This document shows, piece after piece, positions 1-8,728 of a stretch of DNA of 64,000 nt; positions within the stretch are counted from its first letter, which is position 1, and every line of letters begins with the position of its first letter. The position numbers and the translations under genes are program-made. The notes under the pieces were generated by a model, which was not told the origin of the DNA, made no database searches, and worked only from the letters and a program-made list of their open reading frames with translations. This DNA is from Pseudooceanicola pacificus. Lineage in GTDB: Bacteria; Pseudomonadota; Alphaproteobacteria; Rhodobacterales; Rhodobacteraceae. The stretch is taken from the NCBI RefSeq assembly GCF_009789075.1, contig NZ_WNXQ01000001.1, forward strand, positions 186,001 to 250,000, read 5' to 3'.

Positions 1-2
1 CC

Positions 3-215
3 ATTTCCACCGCGGGCGGCCTGCGCTTCGACGCGCTGGACGACAGGCTGATGCTGCGCGAGTCGCCCGGCACCTTTGCCGCGGGCGAGATGCTGGACTG
101 GGACGCGCCCACCGGCGGCTACCTGCTGACCGCCTGCCTGGCCACCGGGCGGATGGCCGGGCTGGCGGCGGTGGATTACGCGGCGGCCTGCCGCAGCTCC
201 ATCGCGCGCAGATAG
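3..215 (+). CDS. C-terminal end of a BaiN/HI0933-like flavoprotein (partial)
   Basis: Only the last 70 codons and the TAG stop are in the window; the gene begins upstream. The reading frame contains AGEMLDWDAPTGGY, the C-terminal FAD-contacting signature (AGE-x3-D-x-PTGGY) of the HI0933/BaiN/TIGR03862 flavoprotein family, followed by a short helix. These are predicted FAD-dependent oxidoreductases whose physiological substrate is usually unknown. The last 40 bases overlap the 3' end of the convergent glutathione S-transferase gene. The family call rests on this one motif. Confidence 0.7.
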   Translation: MSTAGGLRFDALDDRLMLRESPGTFAAGEMLDWDAPTGGYLLTACLATGRMAGLAAVDYAAACRSSIARR

Positions 216-775
216 GCGGGGCGCGCGGTCATCCGGGCCAGATAGGCGTCCAGCTCGGGTATGCCATTGGCGAATTTCGCGCTCTGTGCCCAGTTCAGGC
301 AATGGGTGGCAAAGATGTCCGGCACGCTCATCTTGTCGCCCATCAGGAACTCGCCCTTGAGCCGTTTCGCCAGGTTCTTCTCGTTCCGGGCGTATTCGGC
401 CTTCAACGCGGGCTTGATCGCGGGCACGCGCATGTCCTCGGGCAGCAGCAGAGTGTGCTTGAGCGCAACCCACAGGATGGCGTCCATCTCGTCCAGCACC
501 TGGTGCAGCACGGCGTCCTGCTGGGCGCGCTCGACCGATCCGGCGGGGGCGGTCAACTGGCCGTGCCGGTCCGCCAGGAAGGTCACGATCGCCGCCGAAT
601 CCGAAATCGGCGTGCCGTCGGCCACCAGCACGGGCACCTTGCCCAGCGGTGATAGGGCGCGCACCTCGGGGGCATGCGGGCCGAACTTGTGATAATTGTA
701 GGCGATGCCGGCTTCTTCCATGAACCAGATCACGCGAAAGGCGCGCGAGGTCGCGCTGCCGTATAGGTCGTACAT
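176..775 (-). CDS. Glutathione S-transferase family protein
   Basis: The 199-residue protein has the normal length and layout of a soluble GST. An N-terminal thioredoxin-like domain (about residues 1-75) carries Ser10 or nearby residues as the possible thiol-activating group, the cis-proline in KVPVL (Pro48) and the Asp59-Ser60 pair that binds the gamma-glutamyl part of glutathione. An all-helical C-terminal domain ends in a typical ARPAYLRA helix. The substrate cannot be deduced. The start ATG at 775 follows a GGAGG-like site. The 3' end overlaps the convergent flavoprotein gene by 40 bases. Confidence 0.85.
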   Translation of the reverse strand: MYDLYGSATSRAFRVIWFMEEAGIAYNYHKFGPHAPEVRALSPLGKVPVLVADGTPISDSAAIVTFLADRHGQLTAPAGSVERAQQDAVLHQVLDEMDAILWVALKHTLLLPEDMRVPAIKPALKAEYARNEKNLAKRLKGEFLMGDKMSVPDIFATHCLNWAQSAKFANGIPELDAYLARMTARPAYLRAMELRQAAA

Positions 776-846
776 GTATCCTCCCTGAGGCGGCTCCGGG
801 CCGCCAATGGCCGGATGCTAGCGCCCGCGCGCGGCCCGGGAAAGGG

Positions 847-1872
847 TTAACGCCGCCCCAGCATCGCCAGACGGATCAGCGTCCGCTCCACCAGCGCCAT
901 CGCCGGGGCGTTCTGCCCGGCAGAGCGCAGCTGCAGGTCGGTCTCGATGATCATGGTCAGGGCGTCTTCCAGCCGGGCGGCGCCCCAGGCCTGCGCCTGC
1001 CGCAGGATCCGGTCGCGGCGGGGGCCGAACACCGGCGGGCGCAGGCGCGAGATCCCCTCGGACGGCCCGCCGGGCGCGCTGGCCACGGCGTAGAGGATGC
1101 GGAAATGCCGGATCGCCCCGATGCACAGGCCCGTCGCATGGACCCCCTGCGCCGATAGCCGCTGCATCACCGGCCCGATCTCGCCGGGCCGCGCCTCGGC
1201 CACGATGTCGAGCACGTCGTCGATCTCGGCCTCGGTGGAGCCGGGGGCGCAGGCGGCGATATCGGCGGCGCTGAACGGCGCGGGATCGCCCAGCTTGTAA
1301 AGCGCGAGCTTTTCCAGCGTCTGGCGGAAATCGCCCGGGTCGATGGTCAGCGCCAGGGCCGAGAGGTCGCGCAGCGCGTCCTGCCCCAGTTCGCCCAGGC
1401 CCGCCTCCTTCAGCGCCGCCTCGATCTCGCCGCGCGAGGGCGGGTCGTCGTAGATCCCCACGGCATAGGCATTGCGGTGCCCCTCGAAGAACTTGCGCAG
1501 CTTCGACGTGGCCTTGAGCGCACCGGCGGTGATCACAACCTGCGCATCGCCGGGCTGCCAGTCCTCCAGCGCGGGCAGGATCAGCGGGGCCTGCTGCTCG
1601 CCCGCGTCCTCAAGGAACACCACCCGGGGGCCGGGAAAGAAGCTCTGCGCCTTGATCGCATCGGACAGGGCCGCCGGGTCCTTGCGCAGATCGCCGGCCA
1701 GCATCCGGGTCAGGCGCATCTCTTCCTCGCCCTGCGGACCGACCAGCGCCTTGACCACCTGCTGGCGGCGCAGGGCGACGCGCATGGCATCGCCGCCGTA
1801 GATCAGGATTCCGGTCTTGTCCGGGTCGGGCCGGGCGAAATAGCCCGGCGCGTCGCGGGCCGAAAGCTTCAT
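847..1872 (-). CDS. holA: DNA polymerase III subunit delta
   Basis: The 341-residue product matches HolA in length (about 340) and arrangement: an N-terminal AAA+-like region beginning [31 protein letters not shown]-type sequence, a lid, and a helical C-terminal collar domain ending LVERTLIRLAML. Delta is the clamp-loader wrench that opens the beta sliding clamp. The gene is last in a leuS-lptE-holA operon and its ATG overlaps the lptE stop by 4 nt, so translation is probably coupled. That order is common in Alphaproteobacteria and supports the call. Confidence 0.9.
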   Translation of the reverse strand: MKLSARDAPGYFARPDPDKTGILIYGGDAMRVALRRQQVVKALVGPQGEEEMRLTRMLAGDLRKDPAALSDAIKAQSFFPGPRVVFLEDAGEQQAPLILPALEDWQPGDAQVVITAGALKATSKLRKFFEGHRNAYAVGIYDDPPSRGEIEAALKEAGLGELGQDALRDLSALALTIDPGDFRQTLEKLALYKLGDPAPFSAADIAACAPGSTEAEIDDVLDIVAEARPGEIGPVMQRLSAQGVHATGLCIGAIRHFRILYAVASAPGGPSEGISRLRPPVFGPRRDRILRQAQAWGAARLEDALTMIIETDLQLRSAGQNAPAMALVERTLIRLAMLGRR

Positions 1873-2360
1873 GCCGGCAGGCTCGGCGCCAGGGCGATCA
1901 GGCGGGTGGTCAGCTGATCGGCCAGGATCACCATCAGCCGGTCGCGGGCATCGTCATTGGCTGCCCGCGTCGCGACGGTGGAACCGGTGGCGGAATAGCC
2001 GGTGAAGCTGTCGACCTTGCCCGCTGCGATCTGTTCCCCGGTGCCAAGACGCGACAGGGTGAAGGTCACGTTGCCCACCAGGTTGAACCGGCTGGTTGTA
2101 TTGGTCGAGGTGATGCCCATGGCCTCTTCATAGATGCCGATGGCGTATTCCAGTCGCAGGTCGGGCGCGCTTGCCCGGCCCAGCCGGGTTTCCAGCTGGC
2201 GCACCAGCACATAGCCCTCGCGCCCGGCCGGTTCCGCGAACTGGATGCGGTTCAGCAGCCGGGTCGCCGGGGCGCCGGTGCCGAAGGACGGGCGGAACCC
2301 GCATCCGGTCAGGGCGGCCAGGCCCGCCAGTACAAGGCTGCGTCGATCAGGCGACCACAT
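1869..2360 (-). CDS. lptE: LPS-assembly lipoprotein LptE
   Basis: The 163-residue protein starts with a short basic region, a hydrophobic stretch and a lipobox L17-T18-G19-C20, so it should be an outer-membrane lipoprotein. LptE plugs the LptD translocon that delivers lipopolysaccharide to the cell surface. The body (GFRPSFG, then a mixed alpha/beta domain with [13 protein letters not shown]) resembles alphaproteobacterial LptE. The ATG lies inside the 3' end of leuS (14-nt overlap) and the stop overlaps holA by 4 nt, giving a tightly coupled operon. Confidence 0.88.
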   Translation of the reverse strand: MWSPDRRSLVLAGLAALTGCGFRPSFGTGAPATRLLNRIQFAEPAGREGYVLVRQLETRLGRASAPDLRLEYAIGIYEEAMGITSTNTTSRFNLVGNVTFTLSRLGTGEQIAAGKVDSFTGYSATGSTVATRAANDDARDRLMVILADQLTTRLIALAPSLPA

Positions 2361-5010
2361 TCACGATCCGTCCGGGGACGACGATGATCTTGCGGGGCTG
2401 CGCCCCGTCCAGCGCCCGGATCACATTGTCGGCGGCAAGTGCCAGCTTTTCAACCTCGTCGGCCGGCATGTCGCGCGGCACGGTGATTTCCGCCCGCCGC
2501 TTGCCGTTGACCTGCACCGGCATGGTCACGCTGTCCTCGACCAGCATCGCCTCGTCGGCCTGCGGCCAGGGGGCCGAGGCCACCAGCCCCTCGCCGCCCA
2601 GCAGGTGCCAGCATTCCTCGGCCAGGTGCGGGGTCATCGGCGACATCAGCTGCGCCAGCACCTTGGCCGCCTCGCGTTTCGCCCCGGCGCCGGCCTGCGA
2701 TTTCTGCAGCGTCGCGGTAAAGGCGTAAAGCCGCGCGATCGAGGCGTTGAAGCCGAAGCTTTCCACCCCCAGCGTCACGTCGCGGATGGCCTTGTGCATC
2801 TCGCGCAGCAGGGCGGCGTCTTCCTTGCCGTCGGCGGGGGCGTCGCTTTCCGCGATCTCGGCGGCGATGCGGTGGACGCGGGCCAGGTGGCGCGCGGCGG
2901 CCTCGGCCCCGGCGGCGGTCCATTCCACGTCACGCTCGGGCGGGCTGTCGGAGAGCACGAACCAGCGCGCGGTATCCGCGCCGTAATCGGCGATGATCTG
3001 CACCGGGTCGACGACGTTGTTCTTGGATTTCGACATCTTGGCCGAGGGGATGATCGTCACCTCGCGCCCGCCGTCCTTGAGGTAGGCGCGGCCGTCCTTC
3101 AGCTCGACCTCCTCGGGGTAGTGATAGACCGGCCGGCTGTTCCCGCCCTCGCTCTGGTAGATCGCGTGGGTCACCATGCCCTGGGTGAACAGGGCGTCGA
3201 AGGGTTCGTTCGCGGTCGAGGGCAGGTGGCCGCAGATATGCATCGCCCGGGCAAAGAACCGGGCGTAGAGCAGGTGCAGGATCGCATGCTCGATCCCGCC
3301 GATGTACTGGTCGACATTCATCCAGTACTTCGCATCCTCCATCACCGTGGGCGTGTCGGCGCGCGGCGCGGTGAAACGGGCGAAATACCACGACGAATCG
3401 ACAAAGGTGTCCATCGTGTCGGTCTCGCGCCTGGCGGCGCCACCGCAGGACGGGCAGGCGCAGTCGCGCCAGGTCGGATGCCGGTCCAGCGGGTTGCCGG
3501 GGATGTCGAAGGACACGTCGTCCGGCAGTTCGATCGGCAGGTTTTCCTTCTTCTCGGGCACCACGCCGCAGTCGGGACAATGCACCACAGGGATCGGGCA
3601 GCCCCAGTAGCGCTGCCGCGACAGGCCCCAGTCGCGCAGGCGGAAGCGGGTCACGCCCTGCCCCACGCCGTTCGCCTCGCAGAAGGCGATGGCGGCTTCG
3701 ATGGCCTGCTCACCCGTCTGAAACGGATCGCCGGCAAAGCCACGAACATATTGCACGTCTTGGGATTTCAGTGGGACGTACGCAGACTTCGTAATCTTGA
3801 AGTAAGTGGCCTCAGGCTCTCGCTCTCCGTCGAATTCAATGAGTTCCTGACCGACGTAGACTGGATTGTGATCGAACTCCCAATCAGGAATCGAAACGGG
3901 GGCATGAGCTCCTTCGGGCCGGAAGACCTCGATCACTGGCAGGCTGTACTTAATACAGAAATCGAGGTCTCTTTGATCATGGGCCGGGCAGCCGAAGATG
4001 GCGCCGGTGCCGTAATCCATCAGGATGAAGTTCGCGATATAGACCGGCAGCTCCCACGCGGTATCGAAGGGATGGCGCACGCGCAGCCCGGTGTCGTAGC
4101 CCTTCTTCTCGGCCGTCTCGATCGATTCAGCCGTGGTACCGCCCTGCCGCGCGTCGGCGCAGAAGGCCGCGACCTCCGGGTCGCGCGCCTCAAGGTGCTT
4201 GGCCAGCGGATGGTCGGGCGAGATGCCGACGAAGCTGGCCCCCATCAGCGTGTCGGGCCGGGTGGTATAGACCTCGACCCGGTCGAACCCCTCGGGCGCG
4301 TCGATCAGACCAAAGGCGAACTGCAGCCCGCGCGACTTGCCGATCCAGTTGGCCTGCATCAGCTTGACCTTGGCCGGCCAGTCGTCGAGCCCGTCGAGCG
4401 ATTCCAGCAGATCCTCGGCATGGTCCGAGATCTTGAAGAACCACTGCGTCAGCTCGCGCCGTTCCACCAGCGCGCCCGACCGCCAGCCGCGTCCGTTCTC
4501 GACCTGCTCGTTTGCCAGGACGGTCATGTCGACCGGATCCCAGTTCACCACCGCGTTCTTGCGGTAGACCAGCCCCTTTTCGAGGAAGTCGAGGAACAGC
4601 GCCTGCTGCTGGCCGTAATATTCCGGATCGCAGGTGGCGAACATCCGCGTCCAGTCGAGCGAGAAGCCCAGAGGCTTCATCTGCGCGACCATCGTGTCGA
4701 TGTTGGAATAGGTCCAGTCCTTGGGATGTCCGCCATTGGCCATCGCCGCGTTTTCCGCCGGCATGCCGAAGGCGTCGAACCCCATCGGGTGCAGCACGTT
4801 ATGCCCGGTCGAACGCTTGTAGCGCGCAACCACGTCGCCCATCGTGTAATTGCGCACGTGCCCGATATGGATCCGGCCCGAGGGATAGGGGAACATCTCA
4901 AGCACATAGTACTTGGGCCGCGAAGGGTCGCGCTCGGCCCGGAACAGACCGGCGTCGTCCCAGACCTTTTGCCATTTGGGTTCGATTTCGGCTGCGGAAT
5001 AGCGCGACAT
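2347..5010 (-). CDS. leuS: Leucyl-tRNA synthetase
   Basis: A class I aminoacyl-tRNA synthetase of 887 residues that charges tRNA-Leu in the cytoplasm. HIGH is at residues 48-51 and KMSKS near residue 657; between them is the CP1 editing domain with the GCPAHDQRD segment, and zinc-ligand cysteine pairs (CPDCG, CACPSCG) are visible. I choose the ATG at 5010 ([14 protein letters not shown]) because AAGGGA lies just upstream and the family starts there; the open frame extends 16 codons further without such a site. Bases about 3721-3985 (residues about 342-430) have clearly lower GC and different codon use from the rest of the gene. Confidence 0.96.
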   Translation of the reverse strand: MSRYSAAEIEPKWQKVWDDAGLFRAERDPSRPKYYVLEMFPYPSGRIHIGHVRNYTMGDVVARYKRSTGHNVLHPMGFDAFGMPAENAAMANGGHPKDWTYSNIDTMVAQMKPLGFSLDWTRMFATCDPEYYGQQQALFLDFLEKGLVYRKNAVVNWDPVDMTVLANEQVENGRGWRSGALVERRELTQWFFKISDHAEDLLESLDGLDDWPAKVKLMQANWIGKSRGLQFAFGLIDAPEGFDRVEVYTTRPDTLMGASFVGISPDHPLAKHLEARDPEVAAFCADARQGGTTAESIETAEKKGYDTGLRVRHPFDTAWELPVYIANFILMDYGTGAIFGCPAHDQRDLDFCIKYSLPVIEVFRPEGAHAPVSIPDWEFDHNPVYVGQELIEFDGEREPEATYFKITKSAYVPLKSQDVQYVRGFAGDPFQTGEQAIEAAIAFCEANGVGQGVTRFRLRDWGLSRQRYWGCPIPVVHCPDCGVVPEKKENLPIELPDDVSFDIPGNPLDRHPTWRDCACPSCGGAARRETDTMDTFVDSSWYFARFTAPRADTPTVMEDAKYWMNVDQYIGGIEHAILHLLYARFFARAMHICGHLPSTANEPFDALFTQGMVTHAIYQSEGGNSRPVYHYPEEVELKDGRAYLKDGGREVTIIPSAKMSKSKNNVVDPVQIIADYGADTARWFVLSDSPPERDVEWTAAGAEAAARHLARVHRIAAEIAESDAPADGKEDAALLREMHKAIRDVTLGVESFGFNASIARLYAFTATLQKSQAGAGAKREAAKVLAQLMSPMTPHLAEECWHLLGGEGLVASAPWPQADEAMLVEDSVTMPVQVNGKRRAEITVPRDMPADEVEKLALAADNVIRALDGAQPRKIIVVPGRIVNVVA

Positions 5011-5160
5011 GTGCGGCGGTCCCTTACGTTTCATGGTCCCGGGGGTGATATGCGGCAATTCTGCAAGGGTCCAGTGCCAACCCGCACGGGGGCCGGGCCG
5101 GGCACCTGTTCACAGGGGGCGCGCGCGGTATAAATGGCGGATGCCGCTTAAAGGGGTTTC

Positions 5161-6405
5161 ATGAATATCCTTTTTATACACCAGAATTTTCCTGGCCAGT
5201 TCAAGCACCTCTCGGTAGCGCTGGCCCGCGCGGGGCACCACGTCCTGGCCCTGACCCTGCGCGTCAAGGAGCCGACGAACTGGAACGGCGTGCACATCCT
5301 GCCCTATGCGATCCAGCGCAAGGTGGACCAGCGGACCCATCCCTGGCTCACCGACCTCGACAGCAAGGTGACCCGGGCCGAGGCCTGCTATACCGCCGCC
5401 ATGCGCCTGCGCGGAACGGGCTATCAGCCCGACATCATCATCGCCCACCCCGGCTGGGGCGAGTCGATGTTCCTGCGGGACGTCTGGCCCAAGGCGCGGA
5501 TCGGCATCTACTGCGAGCTCTACCATCACCCGGGCTATCCGCATGTCGGGTTCGACCCGGAATTCTCGCGCGGGGATTCCCCGTCCGAAGTGCTGCGCAT
5601 CCGGATGAAGAACCTGAACAACCACCTGCATTTCGATATCGCGCAGGCCGGTCTCAGCCCGACGAATTTCCAGGCCGATACCTTTCCGGCCGAATTCCGC
5701 GACAAGATCAGCGTGATTCATGACGGGATCGACACCGATGCGATCCAGCGCAACCAGTGGGCCAGCTACACGGTCCCGACCGGCGCGACCCTGACCCGCA
5801 AGGACGAGGTGATCACCTTCGTCAATCGCAACCTCGAACCCTATCGCGGCTATCACATCTTCATGCGCGCCCTGCCCGAGCTGCTGAAGGCCCGGCCCAA
5901 TGCCCGGGTTCTGATCGTGGGCGGCGACGGGGTGAGCTATGGCGCCCGCGCGCCCGAGGGCAAGACCTGGAAGGACATCTTCATCGGCGAGGTGCGCGGC
6001 CGCATTCCGGATGACGACTGGGCGCGGGTGCATTTCCTGGGCCGTATCCCCTATGACAAGTTCGTCAGCCTGCTGCAGGTTTCGCGCGTGCACGTGTACC
6101 TGACCTATCCCTTCGTCCTCAGCTGGTCCCTGTTCGAGGCGATGAGCGCCGAGGCCGCCGTTGTGGCCAGCGGAACCGCCCCGGTGCGCGAGGCCATCGT
6201 CGACAACGAGACCGGGCGGCTGATCGATTTCTTCAACGGCGGAGAGCTGGTGGCCGAGGTCGACCGCATGCTGGACAGCGCCGAGGCGCGCAACCGTCTG
6301 GGTGCCGCCGCCCGTGCCCATATCCGCGAGACCTACGATCTGAAGCGGATCTGCCTGCCCCAGCAAATGGAATGGGTGCAGAGTCTGGCCGACATGACCG
6401 TCTGA
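5161..6405 (+). CDS. Glycosyltransferase family 4 protein
   Basis: The 414-residue protein has a GT-B layout. The N-terminal Rossmann half begins MNILFIHQNFPGQF. The C-terminal half carries VTFVNRNLEPYRGYHIF-like acceptor/donor sequence, a VGGDGVSYG loop, HFLGRIPY and the late LFEAMSAEAAVV / VREAIVDNETGRL nucleotide-sugar region typical of GT4 (GT1/RfaG type) enzymes. There is no signal peptide or membrane segment, so it probably acts at the cytoplasmic face on a glycan or glycolipid. AAAGGGG lies 4 nt before the ATG. It stands alone, divergent from leuS, so the acceptor cannot be inferred. Confidence 0.85.
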   Translation: MNILFIHQNFPGQFKHLSVALARAGHHVLALTLRVKEPTNWNGVHILPYAIQRKVDQRTHPWLTDLDSKVTRAEACYTAAMRLRGTGYQPDIIIAHPGWGESMFLRDVWPKARIGIYCELYHHPGYPHVGFDPEFSRGDSPSEVLRIRMKNLNNHLHFDIAQAGLSPTNFQADTFPAEFRDKISVIHDGIDTDAIQRNQWASYTVPTGATLTRKDEVITFVNRNLEPYRGYHIFMRALPELLKARPNARVLIVGGDGVSYGARAPEGKTWKDIFIGEVRGRIPDDDWARVHFLGRIPYDKFVSLLQVSRVHVYLTYPFVLSWSLFEAMSAEAAVVASGTAPVREAIVDNETGRLIDFFNGGELVAEVDRMLDSAEARNRLGAAARAHIRETYDLKRICLPQQMEWVQSLADMTV

Positions 6406-6413
6406 TACGAAGC

Positions 6414-6434
6414 CCGGGCCGTCTTGCGGCCCGG
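6414..6434. terminator. Hairpin after the glycosyltransferase gene
   Basis: An 8-bp perfect stem (CCGGGCCG / CGGCCCGG) with a TCTTG loop sits 9 nt after the stop codon, in the convergent gap before the DUF3576 gene. No T-tract follows on either strand, so it may be a weak terminator or an mRNA 3' stabiliser. Confidence 0.4.
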
Positions 6435-6469
6435 CGCGCCGACAGATTGTCTTGCGGGTCGGCGCCTGA

Positions 6470-6991
6470 TCAGAACTTCTTGTCGCGCACCCGCAGCTGC
6501 CGGGCCCTTGTCAGGATCGCATCCTCGACCGCGCGCTGAGTCGATGCGCTGACCGGCCGGTTGCCGCGGGTCTGCATCGCCACCTTCAGCGAACGTGCCT
6601 CCAGCGCGGGATCGCTGATGTAGACCGTCGCACGGTAGGACTGGCCGCCCCCCGGAGGCGTCCCGTACCCGGTGATGATCACCCCCGAGAAGGGATCCAC
6701 CGACTGCACCGGCAGGAATTCGAGCACATCCAGCGAGGCATTCCAGAGGTAGCGATTCACGCCGACCTTGGTGCCGTCGTCGCGCTGGCGGAACAGGTCG
6801 AAGATTGACGTCCCGTCACCTTCCTCAAGCGGATTGCCGATGTTCTTGGGATTCGCCGCGCGCGCTTCCAGTTCGGTTGCGGCGCCGCTGCTGGGGGGGC
6901 CCAGCAACTTGAAACCGTTCCCACCACATGCGGCAAGAGTCAGGATCAGAACCCCGACCATCGCCTGCTTGAAAATGCGAGAAAATTCCAT
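6470..6991 (-). CDS. DUF3576 family lipoprotein
   Basis: The product begins with a basic residue, a hydrophobic helix and a lipobox LTLAAC (Cys22 counting from the ATG at 6991), so it should be a lipid-anchored periplasmic or outer-membrane protein. The body (residues about 50-170, with YLWNASLDVLEFLPV and a C-terminal ILTRARQLRVRDKKF) matches the alphaproteobacterial DUF3576 family, whose function is unknown. The frame is open to a GTG at 7018. A GTG at 6997 has GAGG eight bases upstream and is also a plausible start; all three choices keep the lipobox. Confidence 0.82.
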   Translation of the reverse strand: MEFSRIFKQAMVGVLILTLAACGGNGFKLLGPPSSGAATELEARAANPKNIGNPLEEGDGTSIFDLFRQRDDGTKVGVNRYLWNASLDVLEFLPVQSVDPFSGVIITGYGTPPGGGQSYRATVYISDPALEARSLKVAMQTRGNRPVSASTQRAVEDAILTRARQLRVRDKKF

Positions 6992-7214
6992 CGCCACGCC
7001 CAGTACCTCAAAGTTCACTCCGTCCTACCCAACGGCTCAATGCGGAGCAAGCGATTTAACGGCTGCGCGCGCGTGGCCGGCGGCTTCGGTCCGGGGCGGC
7101 AGGGGGGAGCGGTGGCGGCACTGTGGCAAAGCTGCACCAATTAGGGGTCCAAAACATGGCATGCCCCCCGGGCGCTTGCATTGAGGCCCCGAAAAGAGCG
7201 AAAGACCTGCCATG

Positions 7215-7238
7215 CCCAAATCGGATTCCCCGTTTGGG
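7215..7238 (+). promoter_or_regulatory. Hairpin in the 5' leader of the porin gene
   Basis: CCCAAA at 7215-7220 pairs with TTTGGG at 7233-7238 and an inner CGG/CCG extends the stem to 9 bp with one bulged T and a 5-nt loop. It lies about 26 nt before the porin ATG and just upstream of the GAGGGA ribosome-binding site. A stable 5' leader hairpin before an abundant porin could protect the mRNA or serve as a small-RNA target. Function is inferred only from position. In the rest of the 7019-7264 gap I see no convincing promoter boxes. Confidence 0.45.
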
Positions 7239-7264
7239 ACTGACTGAGAAACCGAGGGAAAACG

Positions 7265-8146
7265 ATGAAAAAAGTTCTCTTCGCTACGACCGCGCTGGTT
7301 GCCACTGCTGGCGTCGCAGCTGCGGACGTGTCCTTTGGCGGCTACGGCCGTTTTGGCGTGCTGTACGTTGAAAACGCAGCCAAAGACACCCGCATCGAAT
7401 CGCGCTTCCGTCTGAACATCGATGGTTCGACCGAAGCTGATGGCGGCGTGACTTTTGGTGCCCGCGTCCGTATGCAGGCCGACGACACCGCAACCGCTGC
7501 AAACGCTGCTTCGCTGAACGGCGCGCGCTTCTACGCAATGACCGGCGGCCTGACCGTTGGCGTTGGCAACATCTACGGCGCCATCGACTCGATGCCGAAC
7601 CTGTACACCGCTTCGATCGGTCTGTCGGGTCTCGGCTGGCACAACGTCGTGTCGAACTTCGACGCTGACTCCTACTCCTCGACCGGCGCTGGCCGGAACG
7701 GCGTGGAAGTCATCTACGAAGGTGGCGGCTTCGGCGCACACGTGTCGTCGTCGAACACCGGTGGCACCGAGCGTACCGCAATCGCTCTGTCGTACACCTG
7801 GAACGACTGGACCTTCGCAGCAGCCTACCAAGACTCGAACGTCGCTGACGACGTTGTCTACGCTGTGACCGTCGGTGGCGAAATCGGCCCGGTGACCGTT
7901 TCGGTCATGTACGCCGAAGACGACCTGGACCAAGCATCGGCCACCCTGGCTGGTGAGTTCGAAGTTGGTGGCGCCACGACCGTTCTGGCCTTCTACAACA
8001 ACGACGACGAAAACAACGGCCTGAGCGCCGACAGCTACGGCCTCGGCCTGAAGCACAGCCTCGGCGGTGGTGTGTCCATCCGCGGCGGTGTCGTTTCGGC
8101 ACAGGACGTGCTGACCGCAGACATGGGCGTCCTCTTCAACTTCTAA
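7265..8146 (+). CDS. Outer-membrane porin (Rhodobacter/Paracoccus type)
   Basis: The 293-residue precursor has a clear Sec signal peptide (cleavage after AAA at residue 20), then alternating amphipathic beta strands starting DVSFGGYGRFGV and ending TADMGVLFNF, with the C-terminal phenylalanine recognised by the BAM machinery. This is the trimeric general porin architecture of Rhodobacteraceae and should form diffusion channels. Codon choice is strongly biased and GC is lower than in neighbours, as expected for a very abundant protein. GAGGGA precedes the ATG, and a strong intrinsic terminator follows. Confidence 0.93.
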   Translation: MKKVLFATTALVATAGVAAADVSFGGYGRFGVLYVENAAKDTRIESRFRLNIDGSTEADGGVTFGARVRMQADDTATAANAASLNGARFYAMTGGLTVGVGNIYGAIDSMPNLYTASIGLSGLGWHNVVSNFDADSYSSTGAGRNGVEVIYEGGGFGAHVSSSNTGGTERTAIALSYTWNDWTFAAAYQDSNVADDVVYAVTVGGEIGPVTVSVMYAEDDLDQASATLAGEFEVGGATTVLAFYNNDDENNGLSADSYGLGLKHSLGGGVSIRGGVVSAQDVLTADMGVLFNF

Positions 8147-8171
8147 GTTGAACGGACCACAGTCTACGAGG

Positions 8172-8197
8172 GGGCAGGTCTCAGGACCTGCCCTTTT
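8172..8197 (+). terminator. Intrinsic terminator of the porin gene
   Basis: A perfect 9-bp stem GGGCAGGTC / GACCTGCCC with a TCAG loop is followed immediately by TTTT, then CG and TTTTT, 25 nt after the porin stop. This is a classical rho-independent terminator. Confidence 0.9.
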
Positions 8198-8370
8198 CGT
8201 TTTTGGGCCCCCTGCGGTTTGGGCCCTTCAGGTTGCGACCCCTTCCGGCAGGCCCCGCTCTCGCCCCGGCCCCGGCCCTTTTCCGCCGCGCCCCGCGCTC
8301 GCGCTTTTGTGGCTTGCCCGATCCCTGCATCCCGGGACACCCTGTCCGCGATTGCCGAAGGGAGCATCCC

Positions 8371-8664
8371 ATCCGATACGCCGTCCTCCTGACCTGCCTG
8401 GCGCTTGCGCCGGCCCCTGCCCTGGCCCAGTTGCGGTTCGAGGGCGAGGCGCGGTTCGGCGTGTCCCATGACTCCTCAAGCAAGGCCGCGCGCATCGAAA
8501 GCCGCTATGGCCTGGACAGCACCGCCAGCACGACGTCCGACGGCGGGCTGACCTTTGGCGCGCAGGTGCGGGTGCGGGCCGGCAACGGGCGTGCCGCCGC
8601 GCCCAACGGTCCGCGCTATTTCGTGACCACCGGAACGCCACTGCCGCCCCCGCGCGAGCGCTGA
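8371..8664 (+). pseudogene. Truncated porin paralogue with ATC in place of the start codon
   Basis: This frame encodes a signal-peptide-like stretch (RYAVLLTCLALAPAPALA then Q) followed by about 75 residues resembling the porin upstream: LRFEGEARFGV, RIESRYGLD and GGLTFGAQVRVRA align with FGGYGRFGV, RIESRFRLN and GGVTFGARVRMQA. It then ends at TGA within the region equivalent to porin residue about 97, so some 200 residues are missing. The expected start position, 6 nt after AAGGGAG, reads ATC rather than ATG, and no ATG, GTG or TTG lies close by in frame. It looks like a tandem porin copy decayed by truncation and start loss; rare ATC initiation remains possible. Confidence 0.6.
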
Positions 8665-8728
8665 CTCTTTTCATCCCGGCCAAACTGGTGTTGTCTCCGC
8701 CGCAACGACGCAGCCGCCGGAGGACCCT

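Noticed and set aside
2245-5133. A 962-codon open frame on the plus strand
   Set aside because: It lies antisense to leuS in the high-GC frame where stops are rare; the protein is low-complexity His/Gly/Arg-rich and resembles nothing.
5100-5160. A possible sigma-70 promoter (TTCACA and TATAAA) before the glycosyltransferase
   Set aside because: The spacing is only 14 bp for the better -35 box, so I did not list it as a promoter.
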